Part shown: in pieces, positions 22,601-33,924 of the stretch
Numbering within the stretch: position 1 is the first letter of the stretch
Layout: every line of letters starts with the position of its first letter
Origin: Fulvitalea axinellae
Lineage (GTDB): Bacteria; Bacteroidota; Bacteroidia; Cytophagales; Cyclobacteriaceae
Direction: 5' to 3'
DNA: 64,000 bases
Assembly (NCBI RefSeq): GCF_036492835.1
Contig: NZ_AP025317.1
Span: 248,001-312,000 of the forward strand
The notes under the pieces: generated by a model
Database searches by the model: none
What the model saw: only the letters and a program-made list of their open reading frames with translations
Told to the model about the DNA's origin: nothing
Translations under genes and position numbers: made by a program

Positions 22601-22787
22601 GTCTGTACTTAACAAGGTTAATGTTCAGAAGCTAAGGGTTTATGTAAGTGGCGAGAACCTATTTACATTCACTGACTTTACAGGGGTTGACCCAGAGGCT
22701 CCAATTGGCCTTGATCAGGTTGGAGGTAGTGGCTATCGCTACCCTGTTGTTAAAAAAGCCGTTATCGGTTTGCAGTTGACATTCTAA
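19632..22787 (+). CDS. SusC/RagA-family TonB-dependent outer-membrane transporter (sialidase locus)
   Basis: A 1051-residue protein with signal peptide (cleavage near SASADA), carboxypeptidase-regulatory-like domain at about 45-120 ('GTIKDSKGEGLPGVSVRLKS'), linker 'LEELVVIGYGEQKKSDLTGA', plug ('MLQGNISGARISL', 'QVRGTGSFGGGSPLYIIDG', 'AASAAIYGTQGADGVILITT') and a barrel ending in 'LQLTF'. It imports the glycan pieces handled by the neighbouring sialidase and beta-galactosidases (inference from position). Its SusD partner starts 13 bp after its stop. Confidence 0.96.
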   Translation: MKSKILPLGIGAGILLSLAFSSQSASADAPGNSPFQVVQQQSRKVSGTIKDSKGEGLPGVSVRLKSDSSVGTITDISGAFQLQVPSSETVLLVSSVGYKAQEVNLAGRSVIDISLDENVTELEELVVIGYGEQKKSDLTGAVTSVKGAKVNKIAATNVTEMLQGNISGARISLSSGAPGASPQIQVRGTGSFGGGSPLYIIDGVQGSPEDLNPDDIASFEILKDAASAAIYGTQGADGVILITTKSGTRAEKLKIDVNTFSAVSEDIDQLSLVSGRQWREVQRLAYENDARDTPASAEAMPDYIADNNFDYSKFANTDWQDALTQKGHVKSVSVGVSGGGKMSNYRASVQYQDIKGVMLDTDQKKYNFRLRGSFGSDKLRFTPTVSYTFRKGNQETYRYGEARKLSPLMPIYDDSRPSGYGFMDSESGYNDFVALSNVVGEAELKKNQYEDHKVVTNIGMVYNPIKDLTISSNFGVENRITFWKQYAPQYQLGKQERNLFAYLTEKAQYERNINADAFVTYKKSFGDHNLKLMAGATYFDRYRRAINVHAQGKNSEDEPAGFVDPLFQLLQPTLSSAGSDATYSASGGYDKLVRVGLISRFNYDYKGRYLLQATIRRDASSKFGRDTRWGNFPSVSAGWKISEEEFFQPASKYLNFLKLRASYGLLGREKTLGLYTKQALVYSGYSHPFGTGEVVSSGSFTFDLENLEYRWEKSISKNIGIDFESLEGQLYGEINYYNNDTEDLLARRGVPSSAGINDPIVNVASLTNKGWEFELGYRKTAGDFTFDVKGNLSFNRSEITKLTKDDEQMFFSTGTVTESGYSIGHFYLIQADGIFQNQQEIDNHKATLEGGQEKVIQPLAKPGDVRFVDKNNDGIINADDREYLGRSEPGFVYGLSAEVGYKGFDLSVLFYGEEDRQLINFDRQGLEKSTPDRNYSTDLLDAWSPSNTGSSVPRLTKIDLNNNNRLSSRWLEDASFLRVKNIRLGYSVPKSVLNKVNVQKLRVYVSGENLFTFTDFTGVDPEAPIGLDQVGGSGYRYPVVKKAVIGLQLTF

Positions 22788-22800
22788 AAGCGGAGAAAAC

Positions 22801-24243
22801 ATGATTGGAAATAAATTCAAAAAATATATCCTGGCGCTAATAGCCATGTCAGGGATTGCTTTTAGCTCTTGCGAGGATTTGTTGGAGCAGACAAGCCCAG
22901 ATACACTCACGACAGACAACTATTGGAGAACGCCTGATGATGTCAGACGGTTTGCCGTAGCCGTATATGATCAGCTTAGCTATTTTACTTGGAAGTTTGG
23001 CGAGGTGGAATTCGTGTGTGAGAACCTTAGAGGCGATGACCTTGTGGCCGCTCCTGGAGCTACTCAATATGGGTACTTGGGGCGTGTGGTCAACTTTACC
23101 AATAACGATGAGTGGAGCCCGAGAAACATCTGGTATAAAAATTATAACATGATCCATTTGTCAAATCAGGCATTGGCAAATATGGGGAGGGTTTCAGGGC
23201 TTTCTGATGCCGATAAGGCGAAATTTGAAGCAGAGTTTCGTTTTCTTAAAGCTTACGCTCATTTCGATATCTGGAAAAATTTTCATGGAGTCATTATCAG
23301 GGACGAAGTGGTGAGTAACGGAGAGCAGATTGATAAGGCCTTGGCTACAGAAGCTGAAATTGACGAATACTTCGTAAGGGAATTCACCGCCGCCGCAAAT
23401 GGCTTGCCTGCAAAGTGGGATGACAACAATTATGGAAGAGCTACCTCAGGTGCTGCTTGGGCCTATCTTGGAAAGTTCCACCTCTATCGTAAACAATGGG
23501 CTGAAGCTACAGCGGCTTTTGCTAAAGTGACGGGCTATGGTCTGGAAGACAATTTTAGGAGCTTGTTTAATGGTACGAATGAGCAGAATAAAGAGTCGAT
23601 TTTTGTATCGAAGTTCTCAATAGATGCAAATACAAGTCAGCATTCAAACTTGGGCCTAGCTTTGGTTCCAGGGGAAAAGAATGGTTGGAATCTAGTGAGA
23701 GTGTCAGAGTTTGCGACCAATAGTTATGAGGCAAATGATATCAGAAAAGATGCGTCGGTCTTGTTAGATGGAGGTACTTTGGAGGGTGAGACGGTTGACT
23801 TCGATGATGAAAATATGAGAATGCTTGCTAAGTATGTCGAGAGTATGGATATCGTCAACACAGGTAAGAGTGGGACTGATTATATCTTGATGCGTTATGC
23901 GGATGTTCTTTTGATGAATGCGGAAGCGTTGAATGAGCAAAATCAGACAGGTCCGGCTTTGGCGGCCCTTAACCAAGTTCGTTCACGAGCTGGTCTTGGT
24001 AACTTCAGCGGGGCTCAGGCCGAAATAAGAACTGAGATTAAGAAACAGCGTATGCTGGAGCTCCTTGGGGAAGGTCATCGTTTCTATGATCTTGTACGTT
24101 GGGGAAATCCTAAACAAGCGTTGTCTGTAGAGGGAGGTCACCCTGGTGCAGTAAATTTTGAAGAAGGAAAGCATAATTACTTCCCAATACCTGCGGTAGA
24201 GTATGATGAAAACAATTTGGTTGATCCAACTCCCAAATTCTAA
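22801..24243 (+). CDS. SusD/RagB-family glycan-binding lipoprotein (sialidase locus)
   Basis: A 480-residue lipoprotein (lipobox FSSC, then 'EDLLEQTSPDTLTTDNYW'). The SusD core is visible ('EFRFLKAYAHFDIWKNF', 'GAAWAYLGKFHLYRKQW') and the C-terminus has 'RMLELLGEGHRFYDLVRWG' and 'NYFPIPAVEYDENN'. It partners the SusC encoded just upstream and should bind the glycan at the cell surface. A terminator follows before the second beta-galactosidase gene. Confidence 0.96.
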   Translation: MIGNKFKKYILALIAMSGIAFSSCEDLLEQTSPDTLTTDNYWRTPDDVRRFAVAVYDQLSYFTWKFGEVEFVCENLRGDDLVAAPGATQYGYLGRVVNFTNNDEWSPRNIWYKNYNMIHLSNQALANMGRVSGLSDADKAKFEAEFRFLKAYAHFDIWKNFHGVIIRDEVVSNGEQIDKALATEAEIDEYFVREFTAAANGLPAKWDDNNYGRATSGAAWAYLGKFHLYRKQWAEATAAFAKVTGYGLEDNFRSLFNGTNEQNKESIFVSKFSIDANTSQHSNLGLALVPGEKNGWNLVRVSEFATNSYEANDIRKDASVLLDGGTLEGETVDFDDENMRMLAKYVESMDIVNTGKSGTDYILMRYADVLLMNAEALNEQNQTGPALAALNQVRSRAGLGNFSGAQAEIRTEIKKQRMLELLGEGHRFYDLVRWGNPKQALSVEGGHPGAVNFEEGKHNYFPIPAVEYDENNLVDPTPKF

Positions 24244-24253
24244 AAACCCTTGA

Positions 24254-27553
<3,300 letters not shown>

Positions 27554-27579
27554 TTAAAAATATAAAGAAAAATAGATCG

Positions 27580-27620
27580 GAAAAGCTCGGGGCGTTAATG
27601 CGTTTCGAGCTTTTCTTTAA
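27580..27620 (+). terminator. Terminator after the GH2 gene
   Basis: GAAAAGCTCG (27580-27589) pairs perfectly with CGAGCTTTTC (27606-27615). The stem itself ends in a T-rich arm, followed by TTTAAAA. The next gene starts 13 bp further on. Confidence 0.75.
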
Positions 27621-27632
27621 AATAAAATATAT

Positions 27633-28553
27633 ATGGCGGATTTAGATTTTGAACGACTTCTCAAGTCATATGATTTGGGAGTATTTATAAACGCCAAAAG
27701 GCTGTCTTCCGGTTTCGCAAATGAAAATTACCGGTTGGAAACCGATAAGGGAGTTTTTCTGGCGAGGCTTTGCAAACAGCAACCACTCGAAAATATCGAA
27801 TACGAACTTTGGGTTTTAAAAGGCCTTAAAAGCCTTGATTTCCCAGCCGCTTATCCTATCGCCAGAAAAGACGGATCGTTAATTTCGGATTCATCCGCTG
27901 GGTATTTCGTTTTTTACGATTTTATATCGGGATCGGAACCTGAAGCGAATATCGAAACCGCAAAAGAGATAGGAAACGCTTCCGCGAAAATCGGGTTGTT
28001 TCCCAATCCGGAAGAGAAGATAAAACAGAATTATCTCGACTGGGAATGCTGTGAGCAGGTACTGGCCAGAATTCCGGAGTCCAAAAACCCAAAGCCGGAT
28101 ATATTCGATTTCTATATTGAACAAACGGAAAAACTCAGGGAGGCATATCACGCCGATTTACCGAAAGGCTTGGTACATGGCGATATTTTTACGGATAATA
28201 CCCTTTTTAACGGAAATAAACTTAGCGCTATTATCGACTTTGAAGAGGCTTGTTATGAGAATCTTCTTTTTGAAGTCGGCGTGGCTATAAATGGATTCTG
28301 TTTTAAGGAAAATAGGCTCTCTTCCGAATTGCTTGATTCTTATTTGAATGAATACCAAAAGATAAGACCGTTAAGTTCCGAAGAATTAAAATGGCTACCG
28401 GATTATATCAAAAGAGGTGCTCATGCCATGCTGACTTGGCATTTGCAAAACGATCTTGTAGACGTTCCGAACGAAAGGCAGGAATCAAGAGTAAGGGAGC
28501 TTTGCGATAGGATAAATCTGTTGGAGTCGGACCTTCAAGAAATTATATTATAA
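27633..28553 (+). CDS. Phosphotransferase of the APH superfamily, homoserine-kinase-II-like
   Basis: A 306-residue soluble kinase. The aminoglycoside-phosphotransferase fold is shown by 'GLVHGDIFTDNTLF' (catalytic loop with Asp and Asn), 'LSAIIDFEEACYENLLFEV' (metal-binding Asp) and the N-lobe 'SGFANENYRLETDKGVFLARL'. Overall it looks closest to type II homoserine kinases (ThrB2), including 'VAINGFCFKEN' and 'IRPLSSEELKWLPDYIKRG'. No other threonine-pathway gene is nearby; its place right after a glycan-degrading locus suggests it may instead phosphorylate a sugar, as the related N-acetylhexosamine kinases do, but that is inference. It is convergent with the next gene, 29 bp apart. Confidence 0.75.
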   Translation: MADLDFERLLKSYDLGVFINAKRLSSGFANENYRLETDKGVFLARLCKQQPLENIEYELWVLKGLKSLDFPAAYPIARKDGSLISDSSAGYFVFYDFISGSEPEANIETAKEIGNASAKIGLFPNPEEKIKQNYLDWECCEQVLARIPESKNPKPDIFDFYIEQTEKLREAYHADLPKGLVHGDIFTDNTLFNGNKLSAIIDFEEACYENLLFEVGVAINGFCFKENRLSSELLDSYLNEYQKIRPLSSEELKWLPDYIKRGAHAMLTWHLQNDLVDVPNERQESRVRELCDRINLLESDLQEIIL

Positions 28554-28582
28554 AAAGATTCAGGAAAAGGGGATAGGTGATT

Positions 28583-30208
28583 CTATTTCCTTTTCTTCTT
28601 TTTTGTTCTTACCACTGTCGGTCCCGCCGAGGCTACAGGCTGTTGCTTTTTAGCGTCGAGAAGGGCTTCCATATTCGCGATCGAAGGATCGAAATATTGA
28701 ATTTTCTGTAAATGCGTAAACCCTTGTTCCGACGCCATTCCTTTGAGTTTTTCTTTGCTTGGAATCTCAAGCTTTGTCGCTTGTAGGTCTAGGCTTTTAT
28801 GGTCCTCTTCCGTCAGTCCTTCGAATTTTCGGAAAAGGTGTACGACTTGTGCCATAAGTTCGCAGATATCACCGATGGTTCCGTCCCAAAATTCCTCCAT
28901 CTCGTCGGCGTAGTCGTCGATGGCTTCGGGGTTCGAGAACTGGCTTCGGAAAATGTCGACCATATTTTCAGAAGGCGCTTCTCCCCATATTACACCGATC
29001 TTGCCAAGCAAATTCACCAAGAGCATTTGCAGGAAAAACCGGTTGTCATGCGAAGCCAGGTTGACCAAAAAGTTCAGTAGGTGCCAAGTGTTGTAATACA
29101 GTTCGTTTGTCCGGACTTGGGTGATCATGATTCCGTAAATCTTCGAAACCATTTTCAGCGAGGTGCCAAAGAGTATCTGGTCGTGTTTCGACATTTCGGG
29201 AACCTCCCTGAGTTTGGGCGGAAGCAAATCCGAAAACTGGTATTCGGAAACGTCGGGTACGCTCATCTTTAGGAGTTTCGGGTACATTTCTTCCACAAAT
29301 TTCCAGTCGCTACGTTGTTGGCCTCTTACTCTGGTTAGTAGGAAGTGGTGGTTCAGTTCCAAGTCCAAAGCCTGGGAGCTTTTGTTAGAGGTGGCTTGGT
29401 GTTCGGCCATTTTTTCTTTCGAAACATAGGCGATCATATCGATCTCGAAACTCAACATGCGCTGAAGGTCGTGCAGTGACAGTTCGCGCATCGAAGCGAT
29501 TCCCAGCCTTGCGGGCAAATCCATAAACTTGACTTCCTCTTCCAAGATGGATTCGTCGAAGAAATCCTCTACGGCCACTTTCGGGGCTTTCTTTTTCTTC
29601 TTCTTTTTCTTTTTGGCTCCGCCTTCTTCTTTCTCGTCCAGGTTAAGGGCTTCTATTGGGGCTTCAATCGCTTGGGCTCCGGGTGGGATTTCTTCGACAG
29701 TTGGGCTTGTCGGTTCGGCCTCGGCCTGAGGTAAATCTTCGGGGGCAATGGTTAGCGTAAAGGGAAATTTTGCTTTACGCAACCATGCGTTTGCTTGACC
29801 GATTAGTGAAGGCGTTTCTGCGTCGGGGTTGGTGGCTTGAAACACGCCGGGCGATACTTCTTCGAAAAAAATACGGGTGCCTTTTTTTGATCTGGAAAAG
29901 TGCATCTTCGTGATATGCAACTCCACTTCTTCTCGCTTTCTGAAGTACTGGACGGAGTCGATATCAATAGTCAGGTGCGGGTAGCTTGACGTAACCGGGA
30001 CAAGTATGGCTTTGCGGATATTCGTTCTGACAAAGCGCTTTTTCTGGCCGGGCGGAGGTGTTCTTTTGTTTCCGTACCATTCCCTTGCACCTACGGTCAT
30101 ACGGGCGCATTGGATCGGCTCCGGATTTTGGATAGGAGGCAATCGGCTTATCCCTTTCGACTTCTCGGGAGTCGATTCTTTTCTTTTTCGGGTGATTTTG
30201 CTGAACAA
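28583..30208 (-). CDS. Hypothetical protein with nine-lysine tract
   Basis: A 541-residue soluble protein if started at TTG 30208; an in-frame stop lies three codons upstream and the first ATG is at 30100 (505 residues). I recognise no family. The N-terminal part is basic and Pro-rich, followed by a beta-rich segment ('LTIDIDSVQYFRKREEVEL'), an acidic Pro/Glu linker, nine Lys in a row (residues about 199-207, bases 29588-29614, written with mixed AAA and AAG codons), then a helical domain ('RMLSFEIDMIAYVSKEKMA', 'HLLNFLVNLASHDNRFFLQ'), and a C-terminus KKKKRK. No signal peptide. The lysine tract and tail suggest nucleic-acid or membrane-surface binding (inference). It is a single-gene transcript, with a terminator of the upstream gene just before it. 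Confidence 0.7.
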   Translation of the reverse strand: MFSKITRKRKESTPEKSKGISRLPPIQNPEPIQCARMTVGAREWYGNKRTPPPGQKKRFVRTNIRKAILVPVTSSYPHLTIDIDSVQYFRKREEVELHITKMHFSRSKKGTRIFFEEVSPGVFQATNPDAETPSLIGQANAWLRKAKFPFTLTIAPEDLPQAEAEPTSPTVEEIPPGAQAIEAPIEALNLDEKEEGGAKKKKKKKKKAPKVAVEDFFDESILEEEVKFMDLPARLGIASMRELSLHDLQRMLSFEIDMIAYVSKEKMAEHQATSNKSSQALDLELNHHFLLTRVRGQQRSDWKFVEEMYPKLLKMSVPDVSEYQFSDLLPPKLREVPEMSKHDQILFGTSLKMVSKIYGIMITQVRTNELYYNTWHLLNFLVNLASHDNRFFLQMLLVNLLGKIGVIWGEAPSENMVDIFRSQFSNPEAIDDYADEMEEFWDGTIGDICELMAQVVHLFRKFEGLTEEDHKSLDLQATKLEIPSKEKLKGMASEQGFTHLQKIQYFDPSIANMEALLDAKKQQPVASAGPTVVRTKKKKRK

Positions 30209-30264
30209 GGCTGGTCAAAGTATTCCGGCTAAATCCAATCGGCCAATGTTCATGCCTTGTTTTA

Positions 30265-30293
30265 CAAAAAAACCGCAACGATTTGTTGCGGTT
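30265..30293 (-). terminator. Terminator of the small membrane-protein gene
   Basis: AACCGCAAC (30271-30279) pairs with GTTGCGGTT (30285-30293); on the minus strand the stem is followed by TTTTTTT. It lies 27 bp after the stop at 30321. Confidence 0.88.
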
Positions 30294-30320
30294 AGTGTCT
30301 ATTTTGTTCCAAAAAAACTT

Positions 30321-30773
30321 TTAGAAACGGAACAAACGCACGGCTTGGTCCCATGGAATACCCGCTAGGATAAACACCAAGGCAACGGTATAGAGAATAG
30401 CCGAGAGTTTAAATTTTTTGACATCGCTTCTTACCTTCTTAATCCTGATTCGGGCCACTTGCGCCATGATCGAGGCGAGAATCATAATTGTCGAGTGCTC
30501 TACTGCCCAAAATCTGAGGTTGGCGTTTTTCATCGCGGCGCCAAAATCGGCCAAAGCCGTTTTGGTAAGAGGGCTGTACCCGAAATAAAGTACGATTCCG
30601 ACTACGGCGTTAAGCAATACAAAGCCTACCCAAGCGGCGGCCAAAGCGTTGTCGGCTTTACCGTATCCTTTTTTGCTGAACCAACCCGAATATGATTTGA
30701 CTATGACAATAAGGCCTAAAGCGAGAACTATCCAGCGCACCCAGGAGTGAGTATAAAGAAGAAATTGATACAT
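30321..30773 (-). CDS. Small four-helix integral membrane protein
   Basis: A 150-residue protein with four hydrophobic segments (about 10-28, 45-65, 90-108 and 122-142). It resembles a conserved Bacteroidota membrane protein sometimes labelled cytochrome B-like: His at the start of helix 1 ('LLYTHSWVRWIVLALGL') and in helix 3 ('LRFWAVEHSTIMILASIMA') could bind haem, but no classical cytochrome motif is present. Function unknown. It is alone on its transcript, with a terminator after it. Confidence 0.7.
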   Translation of the reverse strand: MYQFLLYTHSWVRWIVLALGLIVIVKSYSGWFSKKGYGKADNALAAAWVGFVLLNAVVGIVLYFGYSPLTKTALADFGAAMKNANLRFWAVEHSTIMILASIMAQVARIRIKKVRSDVKKFKLSAILYTVALVFILAGIPWDQAVRLFRF

Positions 30774-31070
30774 AGTTAAATGTTAAGTTGAAAATTGATG
30801 ATAGGGAATTGCTTTATGGCAAATATAAGGGATCGGTTTTTAGCGGCGTTGTGTTTCTATAAATATTCGACAGCTTTGGTTACGAATGTCTATTGAACGT
30901 GTGTGCGGATGTTCGGGAGTTTCATATGAGGGCAATATTTGGTAATATTGTTTGCGCTTGATGCACTGCGCTGAGTGAGTTGACGGGAATTTCTTTTGTC
31001 GCAAGTAGCCTTTTGCCTTGACGACTAAAGGGCACAGAGCCCTTCGGGGCCGATAACAAAATTTTTTCTT

Positions 31071-32429
31071 ATGGAAGATTTGACTAGACCTACCCAAAGG
31101 CCGAAGGCATTCCACATTATGTCGAAGCCGATGGGGCCTATATGCAATCTGGATTGCACTTATTGTTACTATCTGGAGAAAGAGAACCTTTATAGCAAGA
31201 CGGACAAATTCAGGATGTCCGGGCCCGTGCTGGAAGAATATATAAGACAGAATATCGAGTCACAGGAGGTTCCGGTTGTAGAGTTTGCCTGGCAGGGCGG
31301 TGAGCCTACGTTGCTGGGTGTCGATTATTTCCGCAAAGTGGTGGAACTTCAGAAAAAGTACGCCAACGGAAAACAGATCACCAACGCTTTCCAGACCAAC
31401 GGCACGCTTTTGAATGACGAGTGGGGAGAATTCTTCGCTAAAGAGCAATTCCTTATCGGACTTTCTGTGGACGGACCGGAGGAACTTCATGATCCTTTCC
31501 GCTATAACAAAGGTGGCAAGGGAAGTTTCGAGCAAGTGATGCGTGGTCTTGGCTATTTGAAAAAACACGGGGCGGAGTTCAATACGCTGACCGTGGTAAA
31601 CTCGTTGAACCAAGAGCATCCGCTGAAGGTATATAACTTCCTGAAGGAAATCGGCAGTACGTTTATGCAATTTATTCCTATTGTGGAACGAATAGCGGAT
31701 GACGCCGAAGTGGATCTTCAACTTGTGAATCCGACTTACAAAGGTGGCGCCCGTGTGGCCGAATGGTCGGTTGACGGGAAGCAGTATGGCGTTTTTCTCT
31801 CGAAAATCTTCGACGAATGGGTGCGTAAGGATGTCGGAAAACATTTCGTACAGATTGTGGACATCGCCTTGTCGGGGTGGTTGGGCATGGAACCGCCGTT
31901 GTGCATATTCAAAAAGGATTGTGGAGAGGCACTGGTAATGGAACACAACGGAGACGTTTATTCTTGTGACCACTTCGTTTATCCGGAATACAAGCTTGGA
32001 AATATCCTCGAAAGACCTCTGCACTCGATGGTTTGGTCAAAACCTCAGAAACGTTTCGGCGAAGATAAAAGCGCTACGCTTACCCGCCAGTGCCAAGACT
32101 GCGAAGTACGGTTTGTATGTAACGGGGGATGTCCGAAAAACCGTGTCGGGAAATCTATCCATGACGAATTCGGGCAGAATTACCTTTGCGAAGGATATTA
32201 CCATTTCTTCAAGCATATCGATCCGTATATGCGTTTTATGGCGAACGAACTTCGTAACGAACGTCCGCCGGCAAACGTGATGGAATGGGTAAGGGCCCAA
32301 GACCAATCGAACACCACTTTTATCCCGCCAAAACCGAAGCAGGAGGGACAAGCCAGAGCGATCGGCCGTAACAGTAGCTGTCCGTGCGGTAGCGGAAAAC
32401 GCTATAAGCGTTGTTGCGGAAAAAAATAA
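31071..32429 (+). CDS. Anaerobic sulfatase-maturating enzyme, radical SAM/SPASM, with C-terminal SEC-C motif
   Basis: A 452-residue cytoplasmic enzyme. The radical-SAM cluster cysteines are C25, C29 and C32 in 'CNLDCTYCYYLEK'; the SPASM auxiliary-cluster cysteines lie in 'CIFKKDCGEALV', 'GDVYSCDHF', 'CQDCEVRFVCNGGCPKNR' and 'YLCEGYYHFF'. This arrangement is that of anSME, which converts an active-site Cys or Ser of type I sulfatases to formylglycine. The C-terminus carries a zinc-binding SEC-C motif ('SCPCGSGKRYKRCC'). No sulfatase gene occurs in the window, so its clients lie elsewhere. The 297-bp gap before it holds no gene; the one after it has a strong terminator. Confidence 0.93.
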   Translation: MEDLTRPTQRPKAFHIMSKPMGPICNLDCTYCYYLEKENLYSKTDKFRMSGPVLEEYIRQNIESQEVPVVEFAWQGGEPTLLGVDYFRKVVELQKKYANGKQITNAFQTNGTLLNDEWGEFFAKEQFLIGLSVDGPEELHDPFRYNKGGKGSFEQVMRGLGYLKKHGAEFNTLTVVNSLNQEHPLKVYNFLKEIGSTFMQFIPIVERIADDAEVDLQLVNPTYKGGARVAEWSVDGKQYGVFLSKIFDEWVRKDVGKHFVQIVDIALSGWLGMEPPLCIFKKDCGEALVMEHNGDVYSCDHFVYPEYKLGNILERPLHSMVWSKPQKRFGEDKSATLTRQCQDCEVRFVCNGGCPKNRVGKSIHDEFGQNYLCEGYYHFFKHIDPYMRFMANELRNERPPANVMEWVRAQDQSNTTFIPPKPKQEGQARAIGRNSSCPCGSGKRYKRCCGKK

Positions 32430-32456
32430 TTCGGAGATAATTCCATTGAATAAAAG

Positions 32457-32493
32457 AAGCCGGTAATGATACACTTGATGTCATTACCGGCTT
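32457..32493. terminator. Bidirectional terminator between convergent genes
   Basis: AAGCCGGTAATGA pairs perfectly with TCATTACCGGCTT with an 11-nt loop. T-rich sequence follows on the plus strand (CTATTTTTA), and it lies between the anSME stop (32429) and the DUF4302 stop (32532). Confidence 0.85.
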
Positions 32494-32531
32494 TCTATTT
32501 TTATTAGGATGTTTTATTCACCCTAAAAGAA

Positions 32532-33914
32532 TTAAGGATAGAAATAGATTGACTGCCACGTGATCCTGTCGGCGCTGTTATCGGCGCTTATCCAATCGAA
32601 ATTAAAGACGTATGCGTTGCTGTAAGCTCGACGAGAAGCGAATTTTACGGTAAAGAATTTCCCGAGGAATTGATTGAGAAATGGAGCGATTGCGGCAAGG
32701 TTTTCTTCGGAGAAGCTATGGCCACCTGTCGGAAGAACTCTAGCCCTGCTTGTTGCCGCATCCGATTGTACGGCAATCGGGAGGGTCTCGAAGCGTGACT
32801 CCCCGGCATCGTTACGTAACATCAATGCCAATAGGCCTTCGCCTGTTTGGAAGTTCCAGAGTATTCTGAGAATCACGTATTCAGGAATTTGCTCAACCTT
32901 ATCGAAAGATTGGGTGAACTCGCCGGTGGCCCGGTCAACCAATATAATGGACTGAAACGCAGAGGTGACGGCCATACTGGTTACATCCGAAAGACTGGCG
33001 AAGAATGAAGGATCGAAATCCCCGAATGACCCGACATCATACCCTTGGAACGGATTCGAATAGAAACCGTACGGAACATAATGGGCGCTTATCATCTGGC
33101 CGATTTCTTGGCCTTCCGGGCTCTTGATATTTAGTGTCGTAGCGGTCAGGTCATCACTGCCGATAAGGGTTCCGGCCGGCAATACGCCACCGCCGGGAAG
33201 TTGGGCGTCGGCCATTGTCACCAAGCCTTCCGTGGTCAAAGCGTATGGGACATTTGTTTTTTGCCCGGTGGTTTTGCCCTCTGTGACAGTTTCCAAAGTT
33301 AGCAACCTGACCAACGTATTGGTTTGAACATCAAAAGTGTTTTCGCCTATGGTCATGTACGTGAAATAGGGAAGGCCTTCGAGGTATTTGGCGTATTCGA
33401 TACGCTTGCTCATCAATTGCCAATCCTGCTCCGTGGCCGGTATCATTTCTATCTGCGTCGGGTTGTTCTGGCTATCGGATTTGCTCCTAACCATAACCTT
33501 GTTGTCTTCCACGCTGTCGAAATAGAATTCGAATTCAGCACCGAAGGTACTTTGCCCGAGTTCGTAAAGTTCGTGGAATACCGTATGCGTTTCGAAAACG
33601 AGTTCGGGCAATTGCGAACTGCCCACACGGTAATGAGACTCTTTGCCTTGCTCGTAGCCGTTGATGTCGGCGGTGAGTTCCACAAGGCCGTCGGCTTTGA
33701 ATTTTACCAACACCGTAAACGCTCCGTAACCCGGTGCGGGCGAGTAAACCATCTTCCAGCCTTTGTCAGGCTTTTGCAACACGCCGTTGTACTCGGCGAT
33801 CAGGTTGGCGATTCTTGTTTCGGGGGCCTCGTCAAAGATTTCGGCGTCCTCGTCCTGGCAGGAAAAGGCGACGAAAGCCAAGAGTAACAGCCATATATTT
33901 ATATGTTTTCTCAT
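32532..33914 (-). CDS. DUF4302-type lipoprotein
   Basis: A 460-residue lipoprotein (lipobox VAFSC). The N-terminal half resembles DUF4302 ('RIANLIAEYNGVLQKPDKGW', 'FTVLVKFKADGLVELTAD'), a family found in Bacteroidota operons together with SusCD pairs and an HExxH lipoprotein. Function is unknown; surface or periplasmic binding of the imported substrate is plausible. It is the last gene of a four-gene minus-strand operon, 10 bp after the metallohydrolase gene. Confidence 0.8.
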   Translation of the reverse strand: MRKHINIWLLLLAFVAFSCQDEDAEIFDEAPETRIANLIAEYNGVLQKPDKGWKMVYSPAPGYGAFTVLVKFKADGLVELTADINGYEQGKESHYRVGSSQLPELVFETHTVFHELYELGQSTFGAEFEFYFDSVEDNKVMVRSKSDSQNNPTQIEMIPATEQDWQLMSKRIEYAKYLEGLPYFTYMTIGENTFDVQTNTLVRLLTLETVTEGKTTGQKTNVPYALTTEGLVTMADAQLPGGGVLPAGTLIGSDDLTATTLNIKSPEGQEIGQMISAHYVPYGFYSNPFQGYDVGSFGDFDPSFFASLSDVTSMAVTSAFQSIILVDRATGEFTQSFDKVEQIPEYVILRILWNFQTGEGLLALMLRNDAGESRFETLPIAVQSDAATSRARVLPTGGHSFSEENLAAIAPFLNQFLGKFFTVKFASRRAYSNAYVFNFDWISADNSADRITWQSIYFYP

Positions 33915-33924
33915 CTGCTTCAGT

